Part shown: one piece after another, positions 24,950 to 36,950 of the stretch
How positions within the stretch are numbered: the first letter of the stretch is position 1
Layout: every line of letters begins with the position of its first letter
DNA from: Sisyra terminalis
Taxonomy: Eukaryota > Arthropoda > Insecta > Neuroptera > Sisyridae
NCBI GenBank assembly: GCA_958496175.1
Contig: OY292278.1
Location: 806,001 to 870,000 of the forward strand
DNA length: 64,000 nt
Direction: 5' to 3'
Program-made: the position numbers and the translations under genes
Notes under the pieces: generated by a model
What the model was told of the DNA's origin: nothing
The model's input: the letters and a program-made list of their open reading frames with translations, nothing else
Database searches by the model: none

Positions 24950-25200
24950 GCGGTTATTTTTCCGGATATTATTGCGGTTATTTTTGCGGATATCATTGCG
25001 GTTATTTTTGCGGATATTATTGCGGTTATTTTTGCGGATATCATTGCGGTTATTTTTGCGGATATTATTGCGGTTATTTTTGCGGATATTATTGCGGTTA
25101 TTTTTGCGGATATCATTGCGGTTATTTTTGCGGATATAATTGCGGTTATTTTTGCGGATATCATTGCGGTTATTTTTGCGGATATCATTGCGGTTATTTT
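24950..25200 (+). repeat. Longest pure run of the 24-bp A-B dimer seen (10 copies plus A11)
   Basis: Between the C monomer at 24938-24949 and the C-like monomer at 25201-25212 there are ten consecutive 24-bp dimers followed by an 11-bp A monomer: 10 x 24 + 11 = 251 bp. B variants alternate along it: TATTATT, TATCATT and one TATAATT near 25136. The first B is CCGGATATTATT, with G to C at its first base. This run shows the base period most clearly. In the equivalent place one HOR unit downstream (from 25780) a structurally different segment of almost the same length, 249 bp, is present. Confidence 0.9.
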
Positions 25201-25874
25201 GCGGTAATTTTTGCGGTTATTTTTGCGGATATCATTGCGGTTATTTTGCGGTGATATTTGCGGTTATTTTTGCGGATATCATTGCGGTTATTTAGCGGAT
25301 ATTAATGCGGTTATTTTTGCGGATATTATTGCGGTTATTTTTGCGGATATCATTGCGGTTATTTTGCGGTGATATTTGCGGTTATTTTTGCGGATATCAT
25401 TGCGGTTATTTTGCGGTGATATTTGCGGTTATTTTTTCGGATATCATTGCGGTTATTTTGCGGTGATATTTGCGGTTATTTTTGCGGATATCATTGCGGT
25501 TATTTTGCGGTAATATTTGCGGTTATTTTTGCGGATATCATTGCGGTTATTTTTGCGGATATCATTGCGGTTATTTTGCGGTAATATTTGCGGATATTTT
25601 TGCGGATATCATTGCGGTTATTTTTGCGGATATTATTGCGGTTATTTTTGCGGATATCATTGCGGTTATTTTTGCGGATATCAATGCGGTTATTTTGCGG
25701 TGATATTTGCGGTTATTTTTGCGGTAATATTTGCGGTTATTTTTGCGGATATCATTGCGGTTATTTTGCGGTGATATTTGCGGTTATTTTTCCGGATATT
25801 ATTGCGGTTATTTTTGCGGATATCATTGCGGTTATTTTGCGGTAATATTTGCGGTTATTTTTGCGGATATCATT

Positions 25875-25887
25875 GCGGTTATTTTTG
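25875..25887 (+). repeat. 13-bp class A monomer with an extra G
   Basis: GCGGTTATTTTTG (25875-25887) is followed by GCGG at 25888. It is the only 13-bp monomer I noticed. It sits within the segment that replaces the pure 24-bp run in the second 830-bp unit. Confidence 0.8.
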
Positions 25888-26558
25888 GCGGATATTATTG
25901 CGGTTATTTTTGCGGATATCATTGCGGTTTTTTCGCGGATATCATTGCGGTTTTTTTGCGGTGATATTTGCGGTTATTTTTGCGGATATCATTGCGGTTA
26001 TTTTTGCGGATATCATTGCGGTTATTTTGCGGTAATTTTTGCGGTTATTTTTGCGGATATCATTGCGGTTATTTTGCGGTGATATTTGCGGTTATTTTTG
26101 CGGATATCATTGCGGTTATTTAGCGGATATTAATGCGGTTATTTTTGCGGATATTATTGCGGTTATTTTTGCGGATATCATTGCGGTTATTTTGCGGTGA
26201 TATTTGCGGTTATTTTTGCGGATATCATTGCGGTTATTTTGCGGTGATATTTGCGGTTATTTTTTCGGATATCATTGCGGTTATTTTGCGGTGATATTTG
26301 CGGTTATTTTTGCGGATATCATTGCGGTTATTTTGCGGTAATATTTGCGGTTATTTTTGCGGATATCATTGCGGTTATTTTTGCGGATATCATTGCGGTT
26401 ATTTTGCGGTAATATTTGCGGATATTTTTGCGGATATCATTGCGGTTATTTTTGAGGATATTATTGCGGTTATTTTTGCGGATATCATTGCGGTTATTTT
26501 TGCGGATAGCAATGCGGTTATTTTGCGGTGATATTTGCGGTTATTTTTGCGGTAATAT

Positions 26559-27857
26559 TTGCGGTTATTTTTGCGGATATCTTTGCGGTTATTTTGCGGT
26601 GATATTTGCGGTTATTTTTCCGGATATTATTGCGGTTATTTTTGCGGATATCATTGCGGTTATTTTGCGGTAATATTTGCGGTTATTTTTGCGGATATCA
26701 TTGCGGTTATTTTTGCGGATATTATTGCGGTTATTTTTGCGGATATCATTGCGGTTTTTTCGCGGATATCATTGCGGTTTTTTTGCGGTGATATTTGCGG
26801 TTATTTTTGCGGATATCATTGCGGTTATTTTGCGGTAATATTTATGGTTATTTTTGCGGATATTATTGCGGTTATTTTTGCGGATATCATTGCGGTTATT
26901 TTGCGGTGATATTTGCGGTTATTTTTTCGGATATCATTGCGGTTATTTTGCGGTAATATTTGCGGTTATTTTTGCGGATATTATTGCGGTTATTTTGCTG
27001 TAATATTTGCGGTTATTTTTGCGGATATCATTGCGGTTATTTTTGCGGATATAATTGCGGTTATTTTTGCGGATATCATTGCGGTTATTTTTGCGGATAT
27101 CATTGCGGTTATTTTACGGTAATTTTTGCGGTTATTTTTGCGGATATCATTGCGGTTATTTTGCGGTGATATTTGCGGTTATTTTTGCGGATATCATTGC
27201 GGTTATTTAGCGGATATTAATGCGGTTATTTTTGCGGATATCATTGCGGTTATTTTGCGGTGATATTTGCGGTTATTTTTCCGGATATTATTGCGGTTAT
27301 TTTTGCGGATATCATTGCGGTTATTTTGCGGTAATATTTGCGGTTATTTTTGCGGATATCATTGCGGTTATTTTTGCGGATATTATTGCGGTTATTTTTG
27401 CGGATATCATTGCGGTTTTTTCGCGGATATCATTGCGGTTTTTTTGCGGTGATATTTGCGGTTATTTTTGCGGATATCATTGCGGTTATTTTGCGGTAAT
27501 ATTTATGGTTATTTTTGCGGATATTATTGCGGTTATTTTTGCGGATATCATTGCGGTTATTTTGCGGTGATATTTGCGGTTATTTTTTCGGATATCATTG
27601 CGGTTATTTTGCGGTAATATTTGCGGTTATTTTTGCGGATATTATTGCGGTTATTTTGCTGTAATATTTGCGGTTATTTTTGCGGATATCATTGCGGTTA
27701 TTTTTGCGGATATAATTGCGGTTATTTTTGCGGATATCATTGCGGTTATTTTTGCGGATATCATTGCGGTTATTTTTGCGGATATCATTGCGGTTATTTT
27801 GCGGTGATATTTGCGGTTATTTTTGCGGATATCATTGCGGTTATTTAGCGGATATTA
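26559..27857 (+). repeat. Tandem HOR units of 661 and 638 bp
   Basis: The order GCGGTGATATTT, TTTTCCGGATATT, TTTTTTCGCGG pair, ATTTATGG, TTTTTTCGGATATC, GCTGTAATATTT, GATATAATT recurs with start points at 26559, 27220 and 27858, giving periods of 661 and 638 bp. The third copy continues into the 2,752-bp unit. Small differences include TTTTACGG near 27115 and TTTTTTCGGATATC near 28036 in place of TTTTTGCGG. Confidence 0.7.
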
Positions 27858-30283
27858 ATGCGGTTATTTTTGCGGATATCATTGCGGTTATTTTGCGGTG
27901 ATATTTGCGGTTATTTTTCCGGATATTATTGCGGTTATTTTTGCGGATATCATTGCGGTTATTTTGCGGTAATATTTGCGGTTATTTTTGCGGATATCAT
28001 TGCGGTTATTTTTGCGGATATTATTGCGGTTATTTTTTCGGATATCATTGCGGTTTTTTCGCGGATATCATTGCGGTTTTTTTGCGGTGATATTTGCGGT
28101 TATTTTTGCGGATATCATTGCGGTTATTTTGCGGTAATATTTATGGTTATTTTTGCGGATATTATTGCGGTTATTTTTGCGGATATCATTGCGGTTATTT
28201 TGCGGTGATATTTGCGGTTATTTTTTCGGATATCATTGCGGTTATTTTGCGGTAATATTTGCGGTTATTTTTGCGGATATTATTGCGGTTATTTTGCTGT
28301 AATATTTGCGGTTATTTTTGCGGATATCATTGCGGTTATTTTTGCGGATATAATTGCGGTTATTTTTGCGGATATCATTGCGGTTATTTTTGCGGATATC
28401 ATTGCGGTTATTTTGCGGTAATTTTTGCGGTTATTTTTGCGGATATCATTGCGGTTATTTTGCGGTGATATTTGCGGTTATTTTTGCGGATATCATTGCG
28501 GTTATTTTGCGGTGATATTTGCGGTTATTTTTTCGGATATCATTGCGGTTATTTTGCGGTGATATTTGCGGTTATTTTTGCGGATATCATTGCGGTTATT
28601 TTGCGGTAATATTTGCGGTTATTTTTGCGGATATCATTGCGGTTATTTTTGCGGATATCATTGCGGTTATTTTGCGGTAATATTTGCGGATATTTTTGCG
28701 GATATCATTGCGGTTATTTTTGCGGATATTATTGCGGTTATTTTTGCGGATATCATTGCGGTTATTTTTGCGGATATCAATGCGGTTATTTTGCGGTGAT
28801 ATTTGCGGTTATTTTTGCGGTAATATTTGCGGTTATTTTTGCGGATATCATTGCGGTTATTTTGCGGTGATATTTGCGGTTATTTTTCCGGATATTATTG
28901 CGGTTATTTTTGCGGATATCATTGCGGTTATTTTGCGGTAATATTTGCGGTTATTTTTGCGGATATCATTGCGGTTATTTTTGCGGATATTATTGCGGTT
29001 ATTTTTGCGGATATCATTGCGGTTTTTTCGCGGATATCATTGCGGTTTTTTTGCGGTGATATTTGCGGTTATTTTTGCGGATATCATTGCGGTTATTTTT
29101 GCGGATATCATTGCGGTTATTTTGCGGTAATTTTTGCGGTTATTTTTGCGGATATCATTGCGGTTATTTTGCGGTGATATTTGCGGTTATTTTTGCGGAT
29201 ATCATTGCGGTTATTTTGCGGTGATATTTGCGGTTATTTTTTCGGATATCATTGCGGTTATTTTGCGGTGATATTTGCGGTTATTTTTGCGGATATCATT
29301 GCGGTTATTTTGCGGTAATATTTGCGGTTATTTTGGCGGATATCATTGCGGTTATTTTTGCGGATATAATTGCGGTTATTTTGCGGATATTTTTGCGGAT
29401 ATCATTGCGGTTATTTTTGCGGATATTATTGCGGTTATTTTTGCGGATATCATTGCGGTTATTTTTGCGGATATCAATGCGGTTATTTTGCGGTGATATT
29501 TGCGGTTATTTTTGCGGTAATATTTGCGGTTATTTTTGCGGATATCATTGCGGTTATTTTGCGGTGATATTTGCGGTTATTTTTCCGGATATTATTGCGG
29601 TTATTTTTGCGGATATCATTGCGGTTATTTTGCGGTAATATTTGCGGTTATTTTTGCGGATATCATTGCGGTTATTTTTGCGGATATTATTGCGGTTATT
29701 TTTGCGGATATCATTGCGGTTTTTTCGCGGATATCATTGCGGTTTTTTTGCGGTGATATTTGCGGTTATTTTTGCGGATATCATTGCGGTTATTTTGCGG
29801 TAATATTTATGGTTATTTTTGCGGATATTATTGCGGTTATTTTTGCGGATATCATTGCGGTTATTTTGCGGTAATATTTGCGGTTATTTTTGCGGATATC
29901 ATTGCGGTTATTTTGCGGTGATATTTGCGGTTATTTTTCCGGATATTATTGCGGTTATTTTTGCGGATATCATTGCGGTTATTTTGCGGTAATATTTGCG
30001 GTTATTTTTGCGGATATCATTGCGGTTATTTTTGCGGATATTATTGCGGTTATTTTTGCGGATATCATTGCGGTTTTTTCGCGGATATCATTGCGGTTTT
30101 TTTGCGGTGATATTTGCGGTTATTTTTGCGGATATCATTGCGGTTATTTTTGCGGATATCATTGCGGTTATTTTGCGGTAATTTTTGCGGTTATTTTTGC
30201 GGATATCATTGCGGTTATTTTGCGGTGATATTTGCGGTTATTTTTGCGGATATCATTGCGGTTATTTAGCGGATATTAATGCG
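27711..30283 (+). repeat. 2,752-bp-period HOR, copy 1 (2.57 kb matched)
   Basis: The monomer order from the GATATAATT variant at about 27711 to the TTTAGCGGATATTAATG landmark near 30284 recurs 2,752 bp downstream. By eye I found a single substitution over 2.57 kb: GCGG near 27886 is GCTG near 30638. The match stops at about 30284, where this copy continues with A11-C and the other with A12-B. Confidence 0.8.
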
Positions 30284-30462
30284 GTTATTTTGCGGTGATA
30301 TTTGCGGTTATTTTTGCGGTAATATTTGCGGTTATTTTTGCGGATATCATTGCGGTTATTTTGCGGTGATATTTGCGGTTATTTTTCCGGATATTATTGC
30401 GGTTATTTTTGCGGATATCATTGCGGTTATTTTGCGGTAATATTTGCGGTTATTTTTGCGGA

Positions 30463-33035
30463 TATAATTGCGGTTATTTTTGCGGATATCATTGCGGTTA
30501 TTTTTGCGGATATCATTGCGGTTATTTTTGCGGATATCATTGCGGTTATTTTGCGGTGATATTTGCGGTTATTTTTGCGGATATCATTGCGGTTATTTAG
30601 CGGATATTAATGCGGTTATTTTTGCGGATATCATTGCTGTTATTTTGCGGTGATATTTGCGGTTATTTTTCCGGATATTATTGCGGTTATTTTTGCGGAT
30701 ATCATTGCGGTTATTTTGCGGTAATATTTGCGGTTATTTTTGCGGATATCATTGCGGTTATTTTTGCGGATATTATTGCGGTTATTTTTTCGGATATCAT
30801 TGCGGTTTTTTCGCGGATATCATTGCGGTTTTTTTGCGGTGATATTTGCGGTTATTTTTGCGGATATCATTGCGGTTATTTTGCGGTAATATTTATGGTT
30901 ATTTTTGCGGATATTATTGCGGTTATTTTTGCGGATATCATTGCGGTTATTTTGCGGTGATATTTGCGGTTATTTTTTCGGATATCATTGCGGTTATTTT
31001 GCGGTAATATTTGCGGTTATTTTTGCGGATATTATTGCGGTTATTTTGCTGTAATATTTGCGGTTATTTTTGCGGATATCATTGCGGTTATTTTTGCGGA
31101 TATAATTGCGGTTATTTTTGCGGATATCATTGCGGTTATTTTTGCGGATATCATTGCGGTTATTTTGCGGTAATTTTTGCGGTTATTTTTGCGGATATCA
31201 TTGCGGTTATTTTGCGGTGATATTTGCGGTTATTTTTGCGGATATCATTGCGGTTATTTTGCGGTGATATTTGCGGTTATTTTTTCGGATATCATTGCGG
31301 TTATTTTGCGGTGATATTTGCGGTTATTTTTGCGGATATCATTGCGGTTATTTTGCGGTAATATTTGCGGTTATTTTTGCGGATATCATTGCGGTTATTT
31401 TTGCGGATATCATTGCGGTTATTTTGCGGTAATATTTGCGGATATTTTTGCGGATATCATTGCGGTTATTTTTGCGGATATTATTGCGGTTATTTTTGCG
31501 GATATCATTGCGGTTATTTTTGCGGATATCAATGCGGTTATTTTGCGGTGATATTTGCGGTTATTTTTGCGGTAATATTTGCGGTTATTTTTGCGGATAT
31601 CATTGCGGTTATTTTGCGGTGATATTTGCGGTTATTTTTCCGGATATTATTGCGGTTATTTTTGCGGATATCATTGCGGTTATTTTGCGGTAATATTTGC
31701 GGTTATTTTTGCGGATATCATTGCGGTTATTTTTGCGGATATTATTGCGGTTATTTTTGCGGATATCATTGCGGTTTTTTCGCGGATATCATTGCGGTTT
31801 TTTTGCGGTGATATTTGCGGTTATTTTTGCGGATATCATTGCGGTTATTTTTGCGGATATCATTGCGGTTATTTTGCGGTAATTTTTGCGGTTATTTTTG
31901 CGGATATCATTGCGGTTATTTTGCGGTGATATTTGCGGTTATTTTTGCGGATATCATTGCGGTTATTTTGCGGTGATATTTGCGGTTATTTTTTCGGATA
32001 TCATTGCGGTTATTTTGCGGTGATATTTGCGGTTATTTTTGCGGATATCATTGCGGTTATTTTGCGGTAATATTTGCGGTTATTTTGGCGGATATCATTG
32101 CGGTTATTTTTGCGGATATAATTGCGGTTATTTTGCGGATATTTTTGCGGATATCATTGCGGTTATTTTTGCGGATATTATTGCGGTTATTTTTGCGGAT
32201 ATCATTGCGGTTATTTTTGCGGATATCAATGCGGTTATTTTGCGGTGATATTTGCGGTTATTTTTGCGGTAATATTTGCGGTTATTTTTGCGGATATCAT
32301 TGCGGTTATTTTGCGGTGATATTTGCGGTTATTTTTCCGGATATTATTGCGGTTATTTTTGCGGATATCATTGCGGTTATTTTGCGGTAATATTTGCGGT
32401 TATTTTTGCGGATATCATTGCGGTTATTTTTGCGGATATTATTGCGGTTATTTTTGCGGATATCATTGCGGTTTTTTCGCGGATATCATTGCGGTTTTTT
32501 TGCGGTGATATTTGCGGTTATTTTTGCGGATATCATTGCGGTTATTTTGCGGTAATATTTATGGTTATTTTTGCGGATATTATTGCGGTTATTTTTGCGG
32601 ATATCATTGCGGTTATTTTGCGGTAATATTTGCGGTTATTTTTGCGGATATCATTGCGGTTATTTTGCGGTGATATTTGCGGTTATTTTTCCGGATATTA
32701 TTGCGGTTATTTTTGCGGATATCATTGCGGTTATTTTGCGGTAATATTTGCGGTTATTTTTGCGGATATCATTGCGGTTATTTTTGCGGATATTATTGCG
32801 GTTATTTTTGCGGATATCATTGCGGTTTTTTCGCGGATATCATTGCGGTTTTTTTGCGGTGATATTTGCGGTTATTTTTGCGGATATCATTGCGGTTATT
32901 TTTGCGGATATCATTGCGGTTATTTTGCGGTAATTTTTGCGGTTATTTTTGCGGATATCATTGCGGTTATTTTGCGGTGATATTTGCGGTTATTTTTGCG
33001 GATATCATTGCGGTTATTTAGCGGATATTAATGCG
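30463..33035 (+). repeat. 2,752-bp-period HOR, copy 2 (2.57 kb matched)
   Basis: This is the second copy of the unit starting at about 27711. It is separated from copy 1 by about 180 bp (30284-30462), whose order, with the first part of this copy, matches the block at about 24.19-24.46 kb (offset 6,135 bp). Confidence 0.8.
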
Positions 33036-34590
33036 GTTATTTTTGCGGATATTATTGCGGTTATTTTTGCGGATATCATTGCGGTTATTTTGCGGTGATA
33101 TTTGCGGTTATTTTTGCGGATATCATTGCGGTTATTTTGCGGTGATATTTGCGGTTATTTTTTCGGATATCATTGCGGTTATTTTGCGGTGATATTTGCA
33201 ATTATTTTTGCGGATATCATTGCGGTTATTTTGCGGTAATATTTGCGGTTATTTTTGCGGATATCATTGCGGTTATTTTTGCGGATATCATTGCGGTTAT
33301 TTTGCGGTAATATTTGCGGATATTTTTGCGGATATCATTGCGGTTATTTTTGCGGATATTATTGCGGTTATTTTTGCGGATATCATTGCGGTTATTTTTG
33401 CGGATATCAATGCGGTTATTTTGCGGTGATATTTGCGGTTATTTTTGCGGTAATATTTGCGGTTATTTTTGCGGATATCATTGCGGTTATTTTGCGGTGA
33501 TATTTGCGGTTATTTTTCCGGATATTATTGCGGTTATTTTTGCGGATATCATTGCGGTTATTTTGCGGTAATATTTGCGGTTATTTTTGCGGATATCATT
33601 GCGGTTATTTTTGCGGATATTATTGCGGTTATTTTTGCGGATATCATTGCGGTTTTTTCGCGGATATCATTGCGGTTTTTTTGCGGTGATATTTGCGGTT
33701 ATTTTTGCGGATATCATTGCGGTTATTTTGCGGTAATATTTATGGTTATTTTAGCGGATATTATTGCGGTTATTTTTGCGGATATCATTGCGGTTATTTT
33801 GCGGTGATATTTGCGGTTATTTTTTCGGATATCATTGCGGTTATTTTGCGGTAATATTTGCGGTTATTTTTGCGGATATTATTGCGGTTATTTTGCTGTA
33901 ATATTTGCGGTTATTTTTGCGGATATCATTGCGGTTATTTTTGCGGATATAATTGCGGTTATTTTTGCGGATATCATTGCGGTTATTTTTGCGGATATCA
34001 TTGCGGTTATTTTGCGGTAATTTTTGCGGTTATTTTTGCGGATATCATTGCGGTTATTTTGCGGTGATATTTGCGGTTATTTTTGCGGATATCATTGCGG
34101 TTATTTAGCGGATATTAATGCGGTTATTTTTGCGGATATTATTGCGGTTATTTTTGCGGATATCATTGCGGTTATTTTGCGGTGATATTTGCGGTTATTT
34201 TTGCGGATATCATTGCGGTTATTTTGCGGTGATATTTGCGGTTATTTTTTCGGATATCATTGCGGTTATTTTGCGGTGATATTTGCGGTTATTTTTGCGG
34301 ATATCATTGCGGTTATTTTGCGGTAATATTTGCGGTTATTTTTGCGGATATCATTGCGGTTATTTTTGCGGATATCATTGCGGTTATTTTGCGGTAATAT
34401 TTGCGGATATTTTTGCGGATATCATTGCGGTTATTTTTGCGGATATTATTGCGGTTATTTTTGCGGATATCATTGCGGTTATTTTTGCGGATATCAATGC
34501 GGTTATTTTGCGGTGATATTTGCGGTTATTTTTGCGGTAATATTTGCGGTTATTTTTGCGGATATCATTGCGGTTATTTTGCGGTGATAT
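33017..34590 (+). repeat. HOR unit of 1,087 bp followed by a partial second copy
   Basis: The TTTAGCGGATATTAATG landmark at 33017 recurs at 34104. The order then matches for about 0.54 kb before the second copy diverges near 34.65 kb. A private doublet change, gcaatta for gcggtta, lies near 33198 in the first copy. Confidence 0.65.
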
Positions 34591-35619
34591 TTGCGGTTAT
34601 TTTTCCGGATATTATTGCGGTTATTTTTGCGGATATCATTGCGGTTATTTTTGCGGATATTATTGCGGTTATTTTTGCGGATATCATTGCGGTTATTTTG
34701 CGGTAATATTTGCGGTTATTATTGCGGATATCATTGCGGTTATTTTGCGGTGATATTTGCGGTTATTTTTGCGGATATTATTGCGGTTATTTTTGCGGAT
34801 ATCATTGCGGTTATTTTGCGGTGTTGATTGCTGTTATTTTTGCGGATATCATTGCGGTTATTTTTGCGGATATTATTGCGGTTATTTTGCGGTAACATTT
34901 GCGGTTATTTTTGCGGATATTATTGCGGTTATTTTTGCGGATATCATTGCGGTTATTTTGCGGTGATATTTGCGGTTATTTTTGCGGATATCATTGCGGT
35001 TATTTTGCGGTGATATTTGCGGTTATTTTTGCGGATATTATTGCGGTTATTTTTGCGGATATCATTGCGGTTATTTTGCGGTGATATTTGCGGATATCAT
35101 TGCGGTTATTTTGCGGTGATATTTGCGGTTATTTTGCGGTAATATTTGCGGTTATTTTTGCGGATATTATTGCGGTTATTTTGCTGTAATATTTGCGGTT
35201 AATTTTGCGGATATCATTGCGGTTATTTTTGCGGATATTATTGCGGTTATTTTTGCGGATATCATTGCGGTTATTTTGCGGTAATATTTGCGGTTATTTT
35301 TGCGGATATCATTGCGGTTATTTTTGCGGATATTATTGCGGATATTTTTGCGGATATCATTGCGGTTATTTTGCGGTAATATTTGCGGTTATTTTTGCGG
35401 ATATTATTGCGGTTATTTTGCTGTAATATTTGCGGTTATTTTTGCGGATATCATTGCGGTGATATTTGCGGTTATTTTTGCGGATATCATTGCGTTTATT
35501 TTGCGGTGATATTTGCGGTTATTTTTGCGGATATCATTGCGGTTATTTTGCGGTAATATTTGCGGTTATTTTTGCGGATATTATTGCGGTTATTTTTGCG
35601 GATATCATTGCGGTTATTT

Positions 35620-36950
35620 TGCGGTGATATTTGCGGTTATTTTTGCGGATATCATTGCGGTTATTTAGCGGATATTAATGCGGTTATTTTTGCGGATATT
35701 ATTGCGGTTATTTTTGCGGATATCATTGCGGTTATTTTGCGGTGATATTTGCGGTTATTTTTGCGGATATCATTGCGGTTATTTTGCGGTAATATTTGCG
35801 GTTATTTTTGCGGATATCATTGCGGTTATTTTTGCGGATATTATTGCGGTTATTTTTGCGGATATCATTGCGGTTTTTTCGCGGATATCATTGCGGTTTT
35901 TTTGCGGTGATATTTGCGGTTATTTTTGCGGATATCATTGCGGTTATTTTGCGGTAATATTTATGGTTATTTTTGCGGATATTATTGCGGTTATTTTTGC
36001 GGATATCATTGCGGTTATTTTGCGGTGATATTTGCGGTTATTTTTTCGGATATCATTGCGGTTATTTTGCGGTAATATTTGCGGTTATTTTTGCGGATAT
36101 TATTGCGGTTATTTTGCTGTAATATTTGCGGTTATTTTTGCGGATATCATTGCGGTTATTTTGCGGTGATATTTGCGGTTATTTTTGCGGATATCATTGC
36201 GGTTATTTTGCGGTAATATTTATGGTTATTTTTGCGGATATTATTGCGGTTATTTTTGCGGATATCATTGCGGTTATTTTTGCGGATATCATTGCGGTTA
36301 TTTTTGCGGATATCATTGCGGTTATTTTGCGGTGATATTTGCGGTTATTTTTGCGGATATCATTGCGGTTATTTTGCGGTAATATTTGCGGTTATTTTTG
36401 CGGATATCATTGCGGTTATTTTGCGGTAATATTTGCGGTTATTTTTGCGGATATCATTGCGGTTATTTTGCGGTGATATTTGCGGTTATTTTTGCGGATA
36501 TTATTGCGGTTATTTTTGCGGATATCATTGCGGTTATTTTGCGGTGTTGATTGCTGTTATTTTTGCGGATATCATTGCGGTTATTTTTGCGGATATTATT
36601 GCGGTTATTTTGCGGTAACATTTGCGGTTATTTTTGCGGATATTATTGCGGTTATTTTTGCGGATATCATTGCGGTTATTTTGCGGTGATATTTGCGGTT
36701 ATTTTTGCGGATATCATTGCGGTTATTTTGCGGTGATATTTGCGGTTATTTTTGCGGATATTATTGCGGTTATTTTTGCGGATATCATTGCGGTTATTTT
36801 GCGGTGATATTTGCGGATATCATTGCGGTTATTTTGCGGTGATATTTGCGGTTATTTTGCGGTAATATTGGCGGTTATTTTTGCGGATATTATTGCGGTT
36901 ATTTTGCTGAAATATTTGCGGTTAATTTTGCGGATATCATTGCGGTTATT
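35620..36950 (+). repeat. 1.3-kb block flanking domain IV, upstream copy
   Basis: The order of variants here (TTTAGCGGATATTAATG, TTTTTTCGCGG pair, ATTTATGG twice, GCGGTGTTGATT with GCTG, GCTGxAATATTT) is repeated 11,351 bp downstream at about 46.97-48.30 kb, so similar blocks lie on both sides of the three domain IV units. The same order also recurs at about 52.68-54.0 kb (offset 17,063 bp from here). Confidence 0.7.

Larger units (their letters stand above)
24461..26118 (+). repeat. Two tandem HOR units of 830 and 828 bp
   Basis: The TTTAGCGGATATTAATG landmark at 24461, 25291 and 26119 sets the unit edges. The units match over most of their length but differ inside: unit 1 has ten pure 24-bp dimers at 24950-25200, while unit 2 has at 25780-26028 a mixed segment that includes the TTTTTTCGCGG landmark and a unique 13-bp monomer. 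The replaced segments are 251 and 249 bp, so the exchange kept the unit length almost unchanged. A third, diverging unit starts at 26119. Confidence 0.75.
23000..36810 (+). repeat. Domain III of the array
   Basis: No gene is present. Two landmarks dominate: the TTTTTTCGCGG pair (first at 23226-23259) and TTTAGCGGATATTAATG (near 24013, then at 24461, 25291, 26119, 33017 and 34104 among others). Both recur into domain V. Periods of about 830, 661/638, 2,752 and 1,087 bp are visible. The piece at about 34.74-35.29 kb also recurs at 36.46-37.01 kb (offset 1,723 bp). Edges are approximate. Confidence 0.7.

Noticed and set aside
24931..25188. Bottom-strand open frame of 85 codons reading KITAMISA-type repeats
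   Set aside because: It is the reverse complement of the longest pure 24-bp run, where open frames on either strand are expected from the 8-codon period.
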